From NCBI GenBank assembly GCA_002344885.1, contig DDUQ01000098.1, forward strand, positions 28,780-56,202: DNA of 27,423 nt, read 5' to 3'. Positions 15,599-23,559 of the stretch are shown piece after piece (the first letter of the stretch is position 1; the number at the start of each line of letters is the position of its first letter). The notes beneath the pieces were generated by a model. It ran no database searches. It had not been told where the DNA came from and saw only the letters and a program-made list of their open reading frames with translations. This DNA comes from Comamonadaceae bacterium UBA2334 (GTDB taxonomy: Bacteria > Pseudomonadota > Gammaproteobacteria > Burkholderiales > Burkholderiaceae_C). The position numbers and the translations under genes are program-made.

Positions 15599-18500
15599 TC
15601 AGGCCACCTTTTCGATGTTGACCAGAAACGCCTTGAATTCAGGCGTTTGCGAGTTGGCATCGCCCACGAACGGCGTCAGCGCATTGCAGACGTAGCCGTT
15701 CTGGGCCACCCCTTTGAAACCCCAGTGAATAGGAATGCCAACGTGGTGGATTTTCTGGCCATTCACGTCCAGTGCTTTGATCCGCTTTGTGACCACGCAG
15801 GCCGCCACCACTTCACCGCGGTTGCTCCGCACGCGAACCTTGTCGCCTTGCTTGATGCCTTTCTCCTTCGCCAACTCCTCGCCGATTTCGACGAAGGCCT
15901 GCGGTTGGGTGATGGCATTGCTGCGCGAGTGCTTGGTCCAGTAGTGAAAATGCTCGGTCAAGCGGTAGGTCGTCGCGGCGTAAGGGAACTCGTCCTTCTT
16001 GCCAAACGCTTCCAGATCGCCCTTGTAGACCCGTGCGGCCGGATTGCTCGTGGCCTTTGGGTTCGTGGGGCACATCAGGTTGACACCGACCGGTGTTTCA
16101 AACGGCTCGTAGTGTTCGGGAAACGGCCCTTCATTCATGCCCGGTGCATGCAGCCGCGCCACACCCTCCGGGTTCATGATAAACGCGCCAACACCTTGGT
16201 CAGGCGCGGCGTCCGGACGCATGTCGGGCACGTCAGCACCGCCTGCCCAACTGCTCCCGTTCCACGCCAGGTACTTGCGGTTGGGATCCCAAGGCTTGCC
16301 ATTCTTGTCGGCACTAGCCCGGTTGTAAAGGATGCGTCGGTTGGCTGGCCATGCGAACCCCCAGTTGGAGAACACACCCAAGCCTGTCGGATCGCTCGTA
16401 TCGCGTCTTGCCGTCAGGTTCCCCGCTTGACTCCAGCAGCCCGAATAGATCCAGTTTCCGCAACTGGTGGATCCGTCATCGCGCAGCATGGCGAATCCTG
16501 GCAGTTGGTCGCCCGCCTTCACTAAAACCTTTGTGGGGTCCTTGGGGTCGAGCACGTCGGCCAATGCCTTGCCGTTGATCTCGCGCAACACTTCTTGAGG
16601 TGCGGGGGCGAGGGGGTTGGTGTAGGGCCAGTTGAGTGCAGCTACAGGTTCCGGGAGTTTCCCACCGTCCTTGGCGTACATGCCACGCAGCTTCTGGAAC
16701 AGCCGGGCCATGATCTCGCTGTCGGGCTTGGCTTCACCTGGCGGATCCACCGCCTTCTCCTTCCAGCCAATCACCCGGCTGGAGTTGGTGAAGGTACCGG
16801 TCTCTTCAGCGAAACAGCTTGTCGGGAACCTGAACACTTCCGTCTGGATGTCTTCAGATTTGACATCGTTCAAAGGCCCGTAGTTCTTCCAGAACTCGCT
16901 GGTCTCAGTTTCCAGAGGATCCATCACAACCAAATACTTCAGCTTCGACAGGCCTTGCGACAGTTTCTTCTTGTTGGGCACGGCCGCCAGAGGGTTGAAT
17001 CCCTGGCAGATGAAGCCATTCATCTTGCCCTGGTGCATGCGCTCAAACATGGCCAGCACGTCGTAGGCGCCGTCACGCTTGGGCAACCAGTCGTAAGCAA
17101 AGTCGTTGTCCTTGGTGGCAGCGTTACCGTAGTACGCCTTCATCAAGCTGGTGTGCCACTTGGGGAAGTTCTGCGTGAAGGCCATCTGGTTGGGCCGCAG
17201 GGGTTTGCCCGTGCGCGCAGCCAGGTAGGTGCTTCGATCGACATCTGCTTCCATGGGGGCCAGCATGTAACCGGACAACACTTCGGTGTAGGCACACATG
17301 TCTGTGATGCCTTGGACGTTGGCGTGCCCGCGCAGCGCGTTGATGCCACCACCCGGCCGGCCCATGTTGCCCAACAAAAGCTGGATCATGGCCATGGTTC
17401 GGATGTTCTGGCTGCCCACCGAGTGCTGGGTCCAACCCAATGCGTAGCAAATCGTCATGACCTTGTCGGGTGCAGACGTTTCTCCCAGCATTTGTGCCAC
17501 CTTCAGGAACTGGTCCTTCGGCGTACCGGTAATCTTGCTGACCATCTCTGGCGTGTAGCGGCTGAAGTGTTTCTTCATCTGCTGGTACACGCAAAGCGGG
17601 TCTTGCAAGGTCTCATCGACTTTGACGAAGCCGTCTTCTCCGATCTGATAGCCCCAAGTGGACTTGTTGTAAGCCCGCTTGCCCTCGTCATACCCGCTGA
17701 AGAAGCCGTTTTCGAACTTGAAGTCCGGTTTGGTCAGGAAAGTGATGTCGGTGTTGAGCTTGGCGTACTCCAGGTGGATCTTGTCGTTGCTGAGCAAGTA
17801 GTTGATGACACCCGCCAAGAAGGCGATGTCGGTGCCCACGCGAATGGGGGCGTAGTAGTCGGCCACGGCTGCACTGCGTGTGAACCTTGGGTCAACCACA
17901 ATCAGTTTGGCTTTGCGGTGTTGCATCGCCTCGGTCACCCATTTGAATCCGCAAGGGTGTGCCTCGGCTGCATTGCCGCCCATCACCAACACCAAGTCTG
18001 TGTTCTTGATGTCAGTCCAAGAATTGGTCATCGCTCCGCGACCGAAAGTCGGGCCCAGACTGGACACCGTCGGCGCGTGTCAGATGCGTGCTTGCGTGTC
18101 GAGGGTGACTAGACCCAGACCGCGCGCAATCTTGACGCTCAGATAACCTGATTCATTTGAAGATGCTGAAGAAATCAGAAAACCGGTGGTGTTCCAGCGG
18201 TTCACTGTGATGGACTTGCCATCCTTTTCGACCGTCTGGATGAGGTTGGCATCCCGGTCGGCCTTCATGTGCTTTGCGACGCGGGTCAGAGCCTCATCCC
18301 ATGAGATCCGCTTCCACTCTTTGGAGCCTGCCTCGCGAACTTGGGGAAACTTCACGCGGTCGGGTGATTGAATCATGTCCATCACGCCCGCGCCTTTTGG
18401 ACACAAGGTGCCGCGGTTGACAGGGTTGTCCGGATCACCTTCGATGTGAATGATCGATGACTTGACGTTCTTGGCCTTATCGCCCAGGGTGTAGATCACG

Positions 18501-18676
18501 ACACCGCAACTCACTGAGCAATAAGGGCAGATGCTACGGGTTTCGGTGGTACGAGCCAGCTTGAATGCGCGTGTTTCAGCCAGTGCTGCAGTGGGCGAAA
18601 AGCCCAACGCAACAAGGCTTGAAGCCGCCAGTCCCGAGCCACTGACCCGGAAGAATTGCCTCCGGTCCATATCCAT
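15599..18676 (-). CDS. fdoG: FdoG/FdnG, selenocysteine-containing formate dehydrogenase major (alpha) subunit
   Basis: 1025 aa when the in-frame TGA at 18080-18082 is read as selenocysteine (Sec199; E. coli FdoG is 1016 aa with Sec196). It oxidises formate to CO2 in the periplasm at a W- or Mo-bis-pterin centre with Sec as metal ligand. The Tat signal is MDMDRRQFFRVSG with Arg5-Arg6. The [4Fe-4S] ligands are Cys50, Cys53, Cys57 and Cys92. The Sec context QARI-U-HAPTVSSLGPTFGRG is that of FdnG/FdoG, with the active-site His directly after Sec. The start at 18676 has an AGGAG about eight bases upstream. A gene finder unaware of Sec would split it into 18080-18676 and 15599-18067. First gene of the operon. 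Confidence 0.97.
18037..18082 (-). promoter_or_regulatory. Bacterial SECIS hairpin directing Sec insertion in fdoG
   Basis: Counting the U of the UGA (18082) as 1, the upper stem pairs 14-16 with 31-33 and 18-21 with 27-30. That leaves U17 bulged and an AGUCU loop at 22-26. The E. coli fdhF SECIS has the same bulged U17 and its GGUCU loop at the same offset. A lower stem pairs 6-13 with 38-46, with one bulge. The hairpin lies within codons just after Sec199. Confidence 0.93.
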
Positions 18677-18738
18677 GACGATTTCTCCTGTGAACCTCTG
18701 GGTTCGTAAACATGTCGCCTGCGTCCCGGCAGAGCGAC

Positions 18739-18752
18739 TTGATTTTCCTCAA
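18739..18752. promoter_or_regulatory. Candidate FNR/ANR box upstream of fdoG
   Basis: On the minus strand the sequence is TTGAG-GAAA-ATCAA, one mismatch from TTGAT-N4-ATCAA. Its centre is 70 bases before the fdoG start. If it acts at -41.5, transcription would begin near 18704, about 28 bases before the ATG, a plausible class II layout for an anaerobically induced operon. The -10 element (ATGTTT or similar near 18708-18713) is weak. Confidence 0.6.
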
Positions 18753-18972
18753 CTGATGCAGGGCTGACATGGGGTTTTTACTTATGAAAAGTCGTGCAAT
18801 TTTTGGCGGCCGGATGGCACCAGCGGCCTCGTCAATTTGGCGCGACAAGTTGGCGTTGTGTGCGCAGTTTCTGTCTTGCTGTGAGTGGTATGTTTTTTGC
18901 TTAAAGCTTCGATTGGTCTGTGGTGGGCGAGAAAATGACTGCTGCCATCTGATGGTTTTCTGCAAAATCAGC

Positions 18973-18994
18973 TTTCAAATTTCATAATTCGAAA
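18973..18994. promoter_or_regulatory. Imperfect palindrome upstream of tupA copy 2
   Basis: Arms TTTCAAATT and AATTCGAAA (8 of 9 pairing) with a TCAT centre. The half TTCAAATTTCATA resembles TTCAAGTTCATA in the tupB/regulator dyad (4727-4738), which raises the possibility of a shared operator. Function is inferred from position only. Confidence 0.35.
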
Positions 18995-19015
18995 AAATAG
19001 GTGTCTCCAATGTGA

Positions 19016-19033
19016 CAATTAAGAGATTAATTG
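19016..19033. promoter_or_regulatory. Perfect 7-bp inverted repeat upstream of tupA copy 2
   Basis: CAATTAA-GAGA-TTAATTG is a perfect inverted repeat about 78 bases before the tupA copy 2 start. Its centre is 41 bases (about four helical turns) from the centre of the 18973-18994 palindrome. Candidate regulator site; regulator unknown. Confidence 0.4.
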
Positions 19034-19087
19034 CGTGATTTTTTTTAAGCGTTGGGGGGCTTGATCCTTTATCGGTTAAAAGAACGC

Positions 19088-19938
19088 TTGTTTGTCACTG
19101 GAGAAACTGCATGAAGAATTTGAAGTGTTTTGGTCGTCTGGCGCTTGCCTGCTTTGGGTTTGCAGCTACTGTGCTTTCGACATCGGTGGCGGCCCAGCCG
19201 GCTTCCATCGTCATGGCCTCTACCACATCGACCGAGCAGTCAGGCCTGTTTGCCCACTTGTTGCCCGACTTCAAGAAGGCCCACGGCATTGATGTGAAGG
19301 TGGTGGCGCTGGGCACGGGCCAGGCCATCGACATGGCGCGCCGGGGCGATGCTGATGTGCTGTTTGTGCATGACCGCGTGGCGGAAGACAAGTTTGTGGC
19401 CGATGGCTTTGCCACCAAACGCCAGGACGTGATGTACAACGACTTTGTGCTCATCGGCCCCAAGGCCGACCCTGCCGCCACCAAAGGCAACGACATCGTT
19501 GCGGCGCTGAAGAAGCTGGCCACGGCCAATGGCGCTTTTGTGTCGCGTGGCGACAAGAGCGGCACGCACGCCGCTGAATTGCGCTTCTGGAAGATGGCAG
19601 AAGCTGACGCCAACAAAGGCTCGGGCTACAAAGAGTGTGGCTGCGGCATGGGCCCGGCGCTGAACATCGCGGCCAGCACGGGTGCCTATGTGCTGGCTGA
19701 CCGGGGCACCTGGCTCAACTTCAAAAACCGCGCTGACCTTGCCGTGCTGGTCGAGGGTGACAAGCGTTTGTTCAACCAGTACGGCGTGATGCTCGTCAGC
19801 GCGGCCAAGCACCCACAGGTCAAGACGGCCGAGGGCCAGAAATTTGTGGATTGGGTAACTTCCAGCGCCGGTCAGGCCAGCATTGCCAGCTACAAAATCG
19901 GTGGCGAGCAGCTGTTTTTCCCGAACGCGGCCAAGTGA
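19088..19938 (+). repeat. Long direct repeat, copy 2 (23-base tupC-derived leader plus tupA)
   Basis: Direct repeat of 6319-7169. The 23 bases before the ATG are identical to the tupC coding end but have no tupC in front of them here, so this copy is derived from a tupC-tupA arrangement. Similarity ends at the stop codon. Confidence 0.95.
19111..19938 (+). CDS. tupA: TupA, tungstate-binding periplasmic protein (copy 2)
   Basis: 275 aa, differing from copy 1 (6342-7169) at five residues. The signal peptide and the ASTTST oxyanion loop are intact, so both copies look functional. Unlike copy 1 it has no permease or ATPase partner next to it; it should dock with TupBC encoded 13 kb away. It has its own upstream region, divergent from fdoG, so its expression could be tied to formate dehydrogenase rather than to the tupBCA operon (inference). 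About 17 of the 22 base differences between the copies are silent, which suggests both have been kept under selection or partly homogenised by gene conversion. The ModA-like gene follows after nine bases. Confidence 0.93.
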   Translation: MKNLKCFGRLALACFGFAATVLSTSVAAQPASIVMASTTSTEQSGLFAHLLPDFKKAHGIDVKVVALGTGQAIDMARRGDADVLFVHDRVAEDKFVADGFATKRQDVMYNDFVLIGPKADPAATKGNDIVAALKKLATANGAFVSRGDKSGTHAAELRFWKMAEADANKGSGYKECGCGMGPALNIAASTGAYVLADRGTWLNFKNRADLAVLVEGDKRLFNQYGVMLVSAAKHPQVKTAEGQKFVDWVTSSAGQASIASYKIGGEQLFFPNAAK

Positions 19939-19947
19939 CCGGCGGAC

Positions 19948-20790
19948 ATGAGCAGAGCCATTCCAAACCGCTTTTGGGTGTGGGCCGTGCCGGTGCTGGC
20001 AACTGTGGGTTGTGCGACGCCAGGTGCCGACGTTCGCGCACCCGAGGCCGCCGCGAGCCTGCCACCTGTGGTGGTGTATGCGGCTGGGAGCTTGCGCGAG
20101 GCTATGACCGAAGTCGCCCGAGATCACGAGGCCCGCACCGGCCAGAAGGTGGCCTTGACCTTCGGTGCCTCGGGCCTGCTTCGGGAGCGCATCGAGAAAG
20201 GCGAGGGCGCGCAGGTGTTTGCGTCGGCTGACACGCAACATCCGCAGCGCCTGGCGGCCGCAGGTGGCTGGATGCGCCACGAGGTGTTTGTGCGCAACGG
20301 CCTTTGTGCGCTGGTGCAGGCCCATGTGCACACCAATCCATCCACTTTGCTGTCCACCCTGCTCGATCCTTCAGTTCGGCTGGGTACCTCCACACCCAAG
20401 GCGGATCCGTCGGGTGACTATGCGTGGGAGCTTTTCCGCAAAGCAGACAAAGTCGCGCCCGGTGCCTACGCCAAACTGGAGGCGAAGGCCTTGAAGCTCA
20501 CAGGGGGTGCCGATTCGCCCAAGGCGCCGGCCGGGCGTGGCACATATGCCTGGGTCATGGACAGCAACCAGGCAGACGTGTTCCTCACGTATTGCACCAA
20601 TGCGGTGGCAGCCCAAAAAGAAGTCCAAGGGCTCAAGACCGTGCAGGTGCCGCCTGAACTTCAGGTTGCTGCTGCCTACGGATTCACGGTGCGCCTGGAC
20701 GCACCTCCGGCGGCAGCGGCGTTTGCGCAAGCGCTGGTGGCGCCGCCCGCGCAAGCCATTTTCAAGCGCTACGGTTTCGGCGAGCCCTGA
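19948..20790 (+). CDS. Orphan ModA-like oxyanion-binding periplasmic protein
   Basis: 280 aa member of the ModA/molybdate-binding family. A hydrophobic N-terminal export segment (FWVWAVPVLATVGCATPG, Cys22) could be a signal peptide; the Cys context is a poor lipobox. The mature part begins VVVYAAGSLREAMTEVARDH, with the ligand-binding AAGSL segment, followed by TFGASGLLRERIEKG and VFASADTQHPQ, as in ModA. It differs from the window's own modA product in length and sequence and is longer. It lies nine bases after tupA copy 2, with no adjacent permease. It may feed ModBC or TupBC, or act as a tungstate/molybdate scavenger; which anion it binds cannot be told. Confidence 0.82.
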   Translation: MSRAIPNRFWVWAVPVLATVGCATPGADVRAPEAAASLPPVVVYAAGSLREAMTEVARDHEARTGQKVALTFGASGLLRERIEKGEGAQVFASADTQHPQRLAAAGGWMRHEVFVRNGLCALVQAHVHTNPSTLLSTLLDPSVRLGTSTPKADPSGDYAWELFRKADKVAPGAYAKLEAKALKLTGGADSPKAPAGRGTYAWVMDSNQADVFLTYCTNAVAAQKEVQGLKTVQVPPELQVAAAYGFTVRLDAPPAAAAFAQALVAPPAQAIFKRYGFGEP

Positions 20791-20843
20791 GGTTGGCTAG
20801 GTCGGTGCACGCTCTGCGTGGGGTTGATGCACGCGTTTTGCGG

Positions 20844-21977
20844 CTACCGCACCATGGCCACGCCCTTGACCTGGGCAAACACCGGTACCCCTGGCTGAAG
20901 GCCCAGGCGGTGTGCCGATGCCTGGCTGATGCGTGACAGCAGCCGGGTGCCGCATTGGCCGGGCTCGGCGGCGGGCACTTCCAGCCCCACCAGCACCTGC
21001 CCCGGGCCATCGGGCGATATGTCTGCCACGCTGGCTGGCAGTATGTTCAGCACGCTGGTGCGCTGCGGTGCGTCGAGCGACAGGCTCACGTCCCGCGCCT
21101 GAATGCGCACCCGCACCAACTTATTGGGGGGCAATTGGTTGCTGCGGGTTTGGGGCAGCAACAGGCGGCCCCCGGCAAAGGCCAGTGCGCACATGTCTTC
21201 GTCGGCGGCCAGGCCGCAGGTGCGGGCTTCGATCAAGGTGGATGCGCCGTCGCCATGGGCCAACGGCAGGTCGGTACGGGTCAGCATGTCGGCCGCCGGG
21301 CCCTGTGCCAGTACCCGACCTTGCTCCAGCAGCGCGATGTGGTCTGCCAGGCGCACCACCTCATCCATCGCGTGGGTCACGTAGATGATCGGGATGTCCA
21401 GTCCCTCGTGCAACTGTTCCAGCCACGGCAGGATGTCGGCTTTGCGGGCAGCGTCCAGCGCTGCCAGGGGCTCGTCCATCAGCAGCACGCGTGGGCTGGT
21501 GGCCAGGGCCCGGGCCATGGCCACGCGCTGGCGCTCGCCGCCCGACAGTTCGTGCGGCATGCGTGCCAGCAGGTGACCAATGCCCAGCAAATCGAGACCG
21601 TGGTCCCAACCATGGCGGCGCTGCGCTGTGGGCGTGCGGGCATGGCCGAATTTCAGGTTGTCTTGCACGCTCAGATGCTCAAACAGGCTGGCTTCCTGAA
21701 ACACATAGCCCAGCGCCCGCTGGTGCACGGACCTGAAGATGCGCTGTGCTGTGTCTTGCCACACCTCGCCTGCCACGCTGATGTGGCCCTGTGCCTGCGG
21801 TTCCAACCCGGCCAGCACGCGCAGGCAGGTGGTTTTGCCAGAGCCTGAGGGGCCAAACAGCGCAGTGACTCCGGTCGCGGGCAGAGTCACATCAACGTTC
21901 AGTTCAAAACCGGGGCGCTGCAAACTGGCTTGCAGTCGCAGCGGGGGTGTTGTGTGGGCAACGGATGCAGCGGTCAT
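20844..21977 (-). CDS. modC: ModC, molybdate ABC transporter ATP-binding protein
   Basis: 377 aa ATPase of the molybdate importer. Walker A is GPSGSGKTT (about 42-50), the Q-loop region VFQEASLFEHLSVQ, the signature LSGGERQR, Walker B VLLMDEPLAALD and the switch VTHAMDE. The C-terminal Mop/TOBE domain (about 305-375; RVRIQARDVSLSL, SVLNILPASVADI) binds oxyanion and senses internal molybdate. The ATG at 21977 overlaps the modB stop by ATGA; open frame upstream of it is antisense-like sequence inside modB. Converges with the ModA-like gene, 53 bases between stops. Confidence 0.95.
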   Translation of the reverse strand: MTAASVAHTTPPLRLQASLQRPGFELNVDVTLPATGVTALFGPSGSGKTTCLRVLAGLEPQAQGHISVAGEVWQDTAQRIFRSVHQRALGYVFQEASLFEHLSVQDNLKFGHARTPTAQRRHGWDHGLDLLGIGHLLARMPHELSGGERQRVAMARALATSPRVLLMDEPLAALDAARKADILPWLEQLHEGLDIPIIYVTHAMDEVVRLADHIALLEQGRVLAQGPAADMLTRTDLPLAHGDGASTLIEARTCGLAADEDMCALAFAGGRLLLPQTRSNQLPPNKLVRVRIQARDVSLSLDAPQRTSVLNILPASVADISPDGPGQVLVGLEVPAAEPGQCGTRLLSRISQASAHRLGLQPGVPVFAQVKGVAMVR

Positions 21978-22666
21978 GGCGTACCCCGCTGGCGGGCTTG
22001 CAAACGTTGGTTGTAGGCCTGCAGCGCCAGCAGCACGGCAAAGGCAAACACCAGCATCACGGCGGCCAGGCGGTGGGCGTCGGCGTATTCGGCGGTTTCC
22101 ACGTGATCGTAAATCTGCACCGACACCATGCGCGTCACGCCCGGGATGTTGCCGCCCACCATCAGGACCACGCCAAACTCGCCCACGGTGTGTGCAAACG
22201 TCATGATGGCGCCGGTGACAAAGCCAGGCCTGCACAGCGGCAGCACCACACTGAAAAACGTGTCAAGGGGCGATGCACGCAGCGTGGCTGCCACTTCCAG
22301 CGGGCGCGTGCCCATGGCCTCGAAGGCGTTTTGGATGGGCTGCACCATGAACGGCAGAGAGTAAAACACCGATGACACCACCAGCCCCGAAAACGTGAAC
22401 GGCAGTACCCCCCAGCCCATTGCCTGCGTGAACTGCCCTACCGGCCCATGCGGCCCCATGCCCACCAGCAAGTAAAAACCCAGCACCGAGGGCGGCAGCA
22501 CAAAAGGCAGCGACACCAGCGCCGCCACCGGGGCCTTCAACCGCGAGCGTGTGCGTGCCAGCCACCACGCCACTGGTGTGCCCACCAGCAGCAGAATGGC
22601 GGTGGTCAGTGTGGCGGTTTGCAGGGTCAGGGCAATGGCCTGCAAGTCGGCGTCGGTCAGCAGCAT
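21974..22666 (-). CDS. modB: ModB, molybdate ABC transporter permease
   Basis: 230 aa inner-membrane permease. About five helices are apparent, with the N-terminal AIALTLQTATLTTAILLLVG typical of ModB. The EAA loop is EVAATLRASPLDTFFSVVLP, followed by TVGEFGVVLMVGGNIPGVTR, a hallmark of the family. It lies 28 bases after modA and overlaps modC. Confidence 0.96.
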   Translation of the reverse strand: MLLTDADLQAIALTLQTATLTTAILLLVGTPVAWWLARTRSRLKAPVAALVSLPFVLPPSVLGFYLLVGMGPHGPVGQFTQAMGWGVLPFTFSGLVVSSVFYSLPFMVQPIQNAFEAMGTRPLEVAATLRASPLDTFFSVVLPLCRPGFVTGAIMTFAHTVGEFGVVLMVGGNIPGVTRMVSVQIYDHVETAEYADAHRLAAVMLVFAFAVLLALQAYNQRLQARQRGTP

Positions 22667-22694
22667 GCAGGTTCCAGGGGTATGAAATAACGGT

Positions 22695-23450
22695 TCAAAG
22701 GTCGTAACCGTAGGAGCGGATCAGGTCTTTGGTGTTGGGGCTTTTCAGCAGCTTCATCAGTGCCTGCGCGGCCTCGTTGCTGGCGGATTTTTGCATCAGC
22801 ACGGCATCTTGCTCGATGGGGCTGTAAAGAGCCTGGGGTACCACCCACATGGAGCCACTTTTTAACCGGCCGCCGTCCAGCACCTGTGACATGGCCACAA
22901 ACCCCACATCGGCGTTGCCCGTGGCTGCAAACGTGAAGGCCTGGCCGATGCTTTCGCCCTGTACCAGTTTGGGTGTGAGCGCGCTGGTCAGGCCCAGCTT
23001 GTCAATGGCCTGCACTGTGGCCGCGCCGTAGGGAGCCACCTTGGGGTTGGCGTAGGCCACTTTGCCCAGGTTGGCGGCTGTCAGCACCTGGCCTTTGTCG
23101 TCCACCCGCCCCGCCTGTGCCGACCACAGCACGAGCTTGCCCGTGGCGTAGGTGAAGCGGCTGCCGGGTTGGGCAAGGCCTTCCTGTTCCAGCTTGTGTG
23201 GGGTGGTGGCGTCGGCGGCCAGCAGCACGTCGAACGGCGCGCCGTTTTTGATCTGTGCGTACAACTTGCCTGTGGAGCCGAGGGTGATTCGGATGGTGTG
23301 CCCGGTGGTTTTTTCCAGCACGGCGGCAATGGCCTTGATGGGTTCGGCAAAGTTGGCTGCCACGGCCACCTGGGCTGTGGCAGCACTGGCGCTGGTGTGC
23401 ACAGACACGGCCAGCATGAGGGTGAACAGGGCGCGGGTAACGAGGTGCAT
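22695..23450 (-). CDS. modA: ModA, molybdate-binding periplasmic protein
   Basis: 251 aa. The signal peptide covers about residues 1-24 (MHLVTRALFTLMLAVSVHTS...). The mature protein begins AQVAVAANFAEPIKAIA and contains TLGSTGKLYAQIKNGAPFDV and LLAADATTP, the ModA ligand region. The C-terminal ALMKLLKSPNTKDLIRSYGY is typical. The ATG at 23450 was chosen because it starts the signal peptide; an upstream in-frame extension runs through the ModE operators and is not credible. Expected to be repressed by ModE with molybdate through the two boxes immediately upstream. Confidence 0.95.
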   Translation of the reverse strand: MHLVTRALFTLMLAVSVHTSASAATAQVAVAANFAEPIKAIAAVLEKTTGHTIRITLGSTGKLYAQIKNGAPFDVLLAADATTPHKLEQEGLAQPGSRFTYATGKLVLWSAQAGRVDDKGQVLTAANLGKVAYANPKVAPYGAATVQAIDKLGLTSALTPKLVQGESIGQAFTFAATGNADVGFVAMSQVLDGGRLKSGSMWVVPQALYSPIEQDAVLMQKSASNEAAQALMKLLKSPNTKDLIRSYGYDL

Positions 23451-23474
23451 GGCGGCGATGGAATGGGTGATAAG

Positions 23475-23497
23475 CGATATTCTAAATTTGAATAACG
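23475..23497. promoter_or_regulatory. ModE-type operator, box 1
   Basis: CGATATTC-N7-GAATAACG, an inverted repeat matching on 7 of 8 positions and resembling the ModE consensus (CGNTAT...ATANCG arms). It lies just before the modA start and between the divergent modA and modE genes. Confidence 0.75.
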
Positions 23498-23499
23498 AC

Positions 23500-23522
23500 C
23501 GTTGTTCTGTTTTTGAATAACG
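23500..23522. promoter_or_regulatory. ModE-type operator, box 2
   Basis: CGTTGTTC-N7-GAATAACG, with the same arm length, spacer and right half as box 1, centre 25 bases away. The left arm has one departure from the palindrome. The two boxes together fill the modA-modE promoter gap. Confidence 0.72.
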
Positions 23523-23559
23523 CGTGCCACCCGTCACACGCCGTGGAACAATTCAGCCC

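Larger units (their letters stand above)
18677..19087. other. Divergent intergenic region between fdoG and the second tupA
   Basis: No believable gene. It contains the fdoG ribosome site and FNR-like box, a small hairpin in the fdoG leader (GAACC/GGTTC, 18692-18705), a GGCCG/CGGCC inverted repeat (18808-18828), and, on the tupA side, an AT-rich stretch (about 18970-19090) with two palindromes. The short open frames crossing it have no recognisable product. Confidence 0.7.

Noticed and set aside
15599..18067. Reading fdoG as two separate genes or a pseudogene
   Set aside because: The single in-frame TGA is in the conserved Sec context with a canonical SECIS, and selA, selB and selC are present.
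16595..18112. 505-codon plus-strand frame inside fdoG
   Set aside because: Antisense shadow of a highly conserved FDH alpha subunit; its composition (Gly/Val/His-rich) is that of reverse-complement coding sequence.
18677..19110. Molybdenum/tungsten cofactor riboswitch in front of fdoG or tupA copy 2
   Set aside because: I could not recognise the conserved Moco-motif core; the visible symmetry is better explained as protein-binding palindromes. A covariance-model search would settle it.
19240..20331. 363-codon minus-strand frame over tupA copy 2 and the ModA-like gene
   Set aside because: Antisense to two recognisable binding proteins; part of it recurs antisense to tupA copy 1 only because the genes are duplicates.
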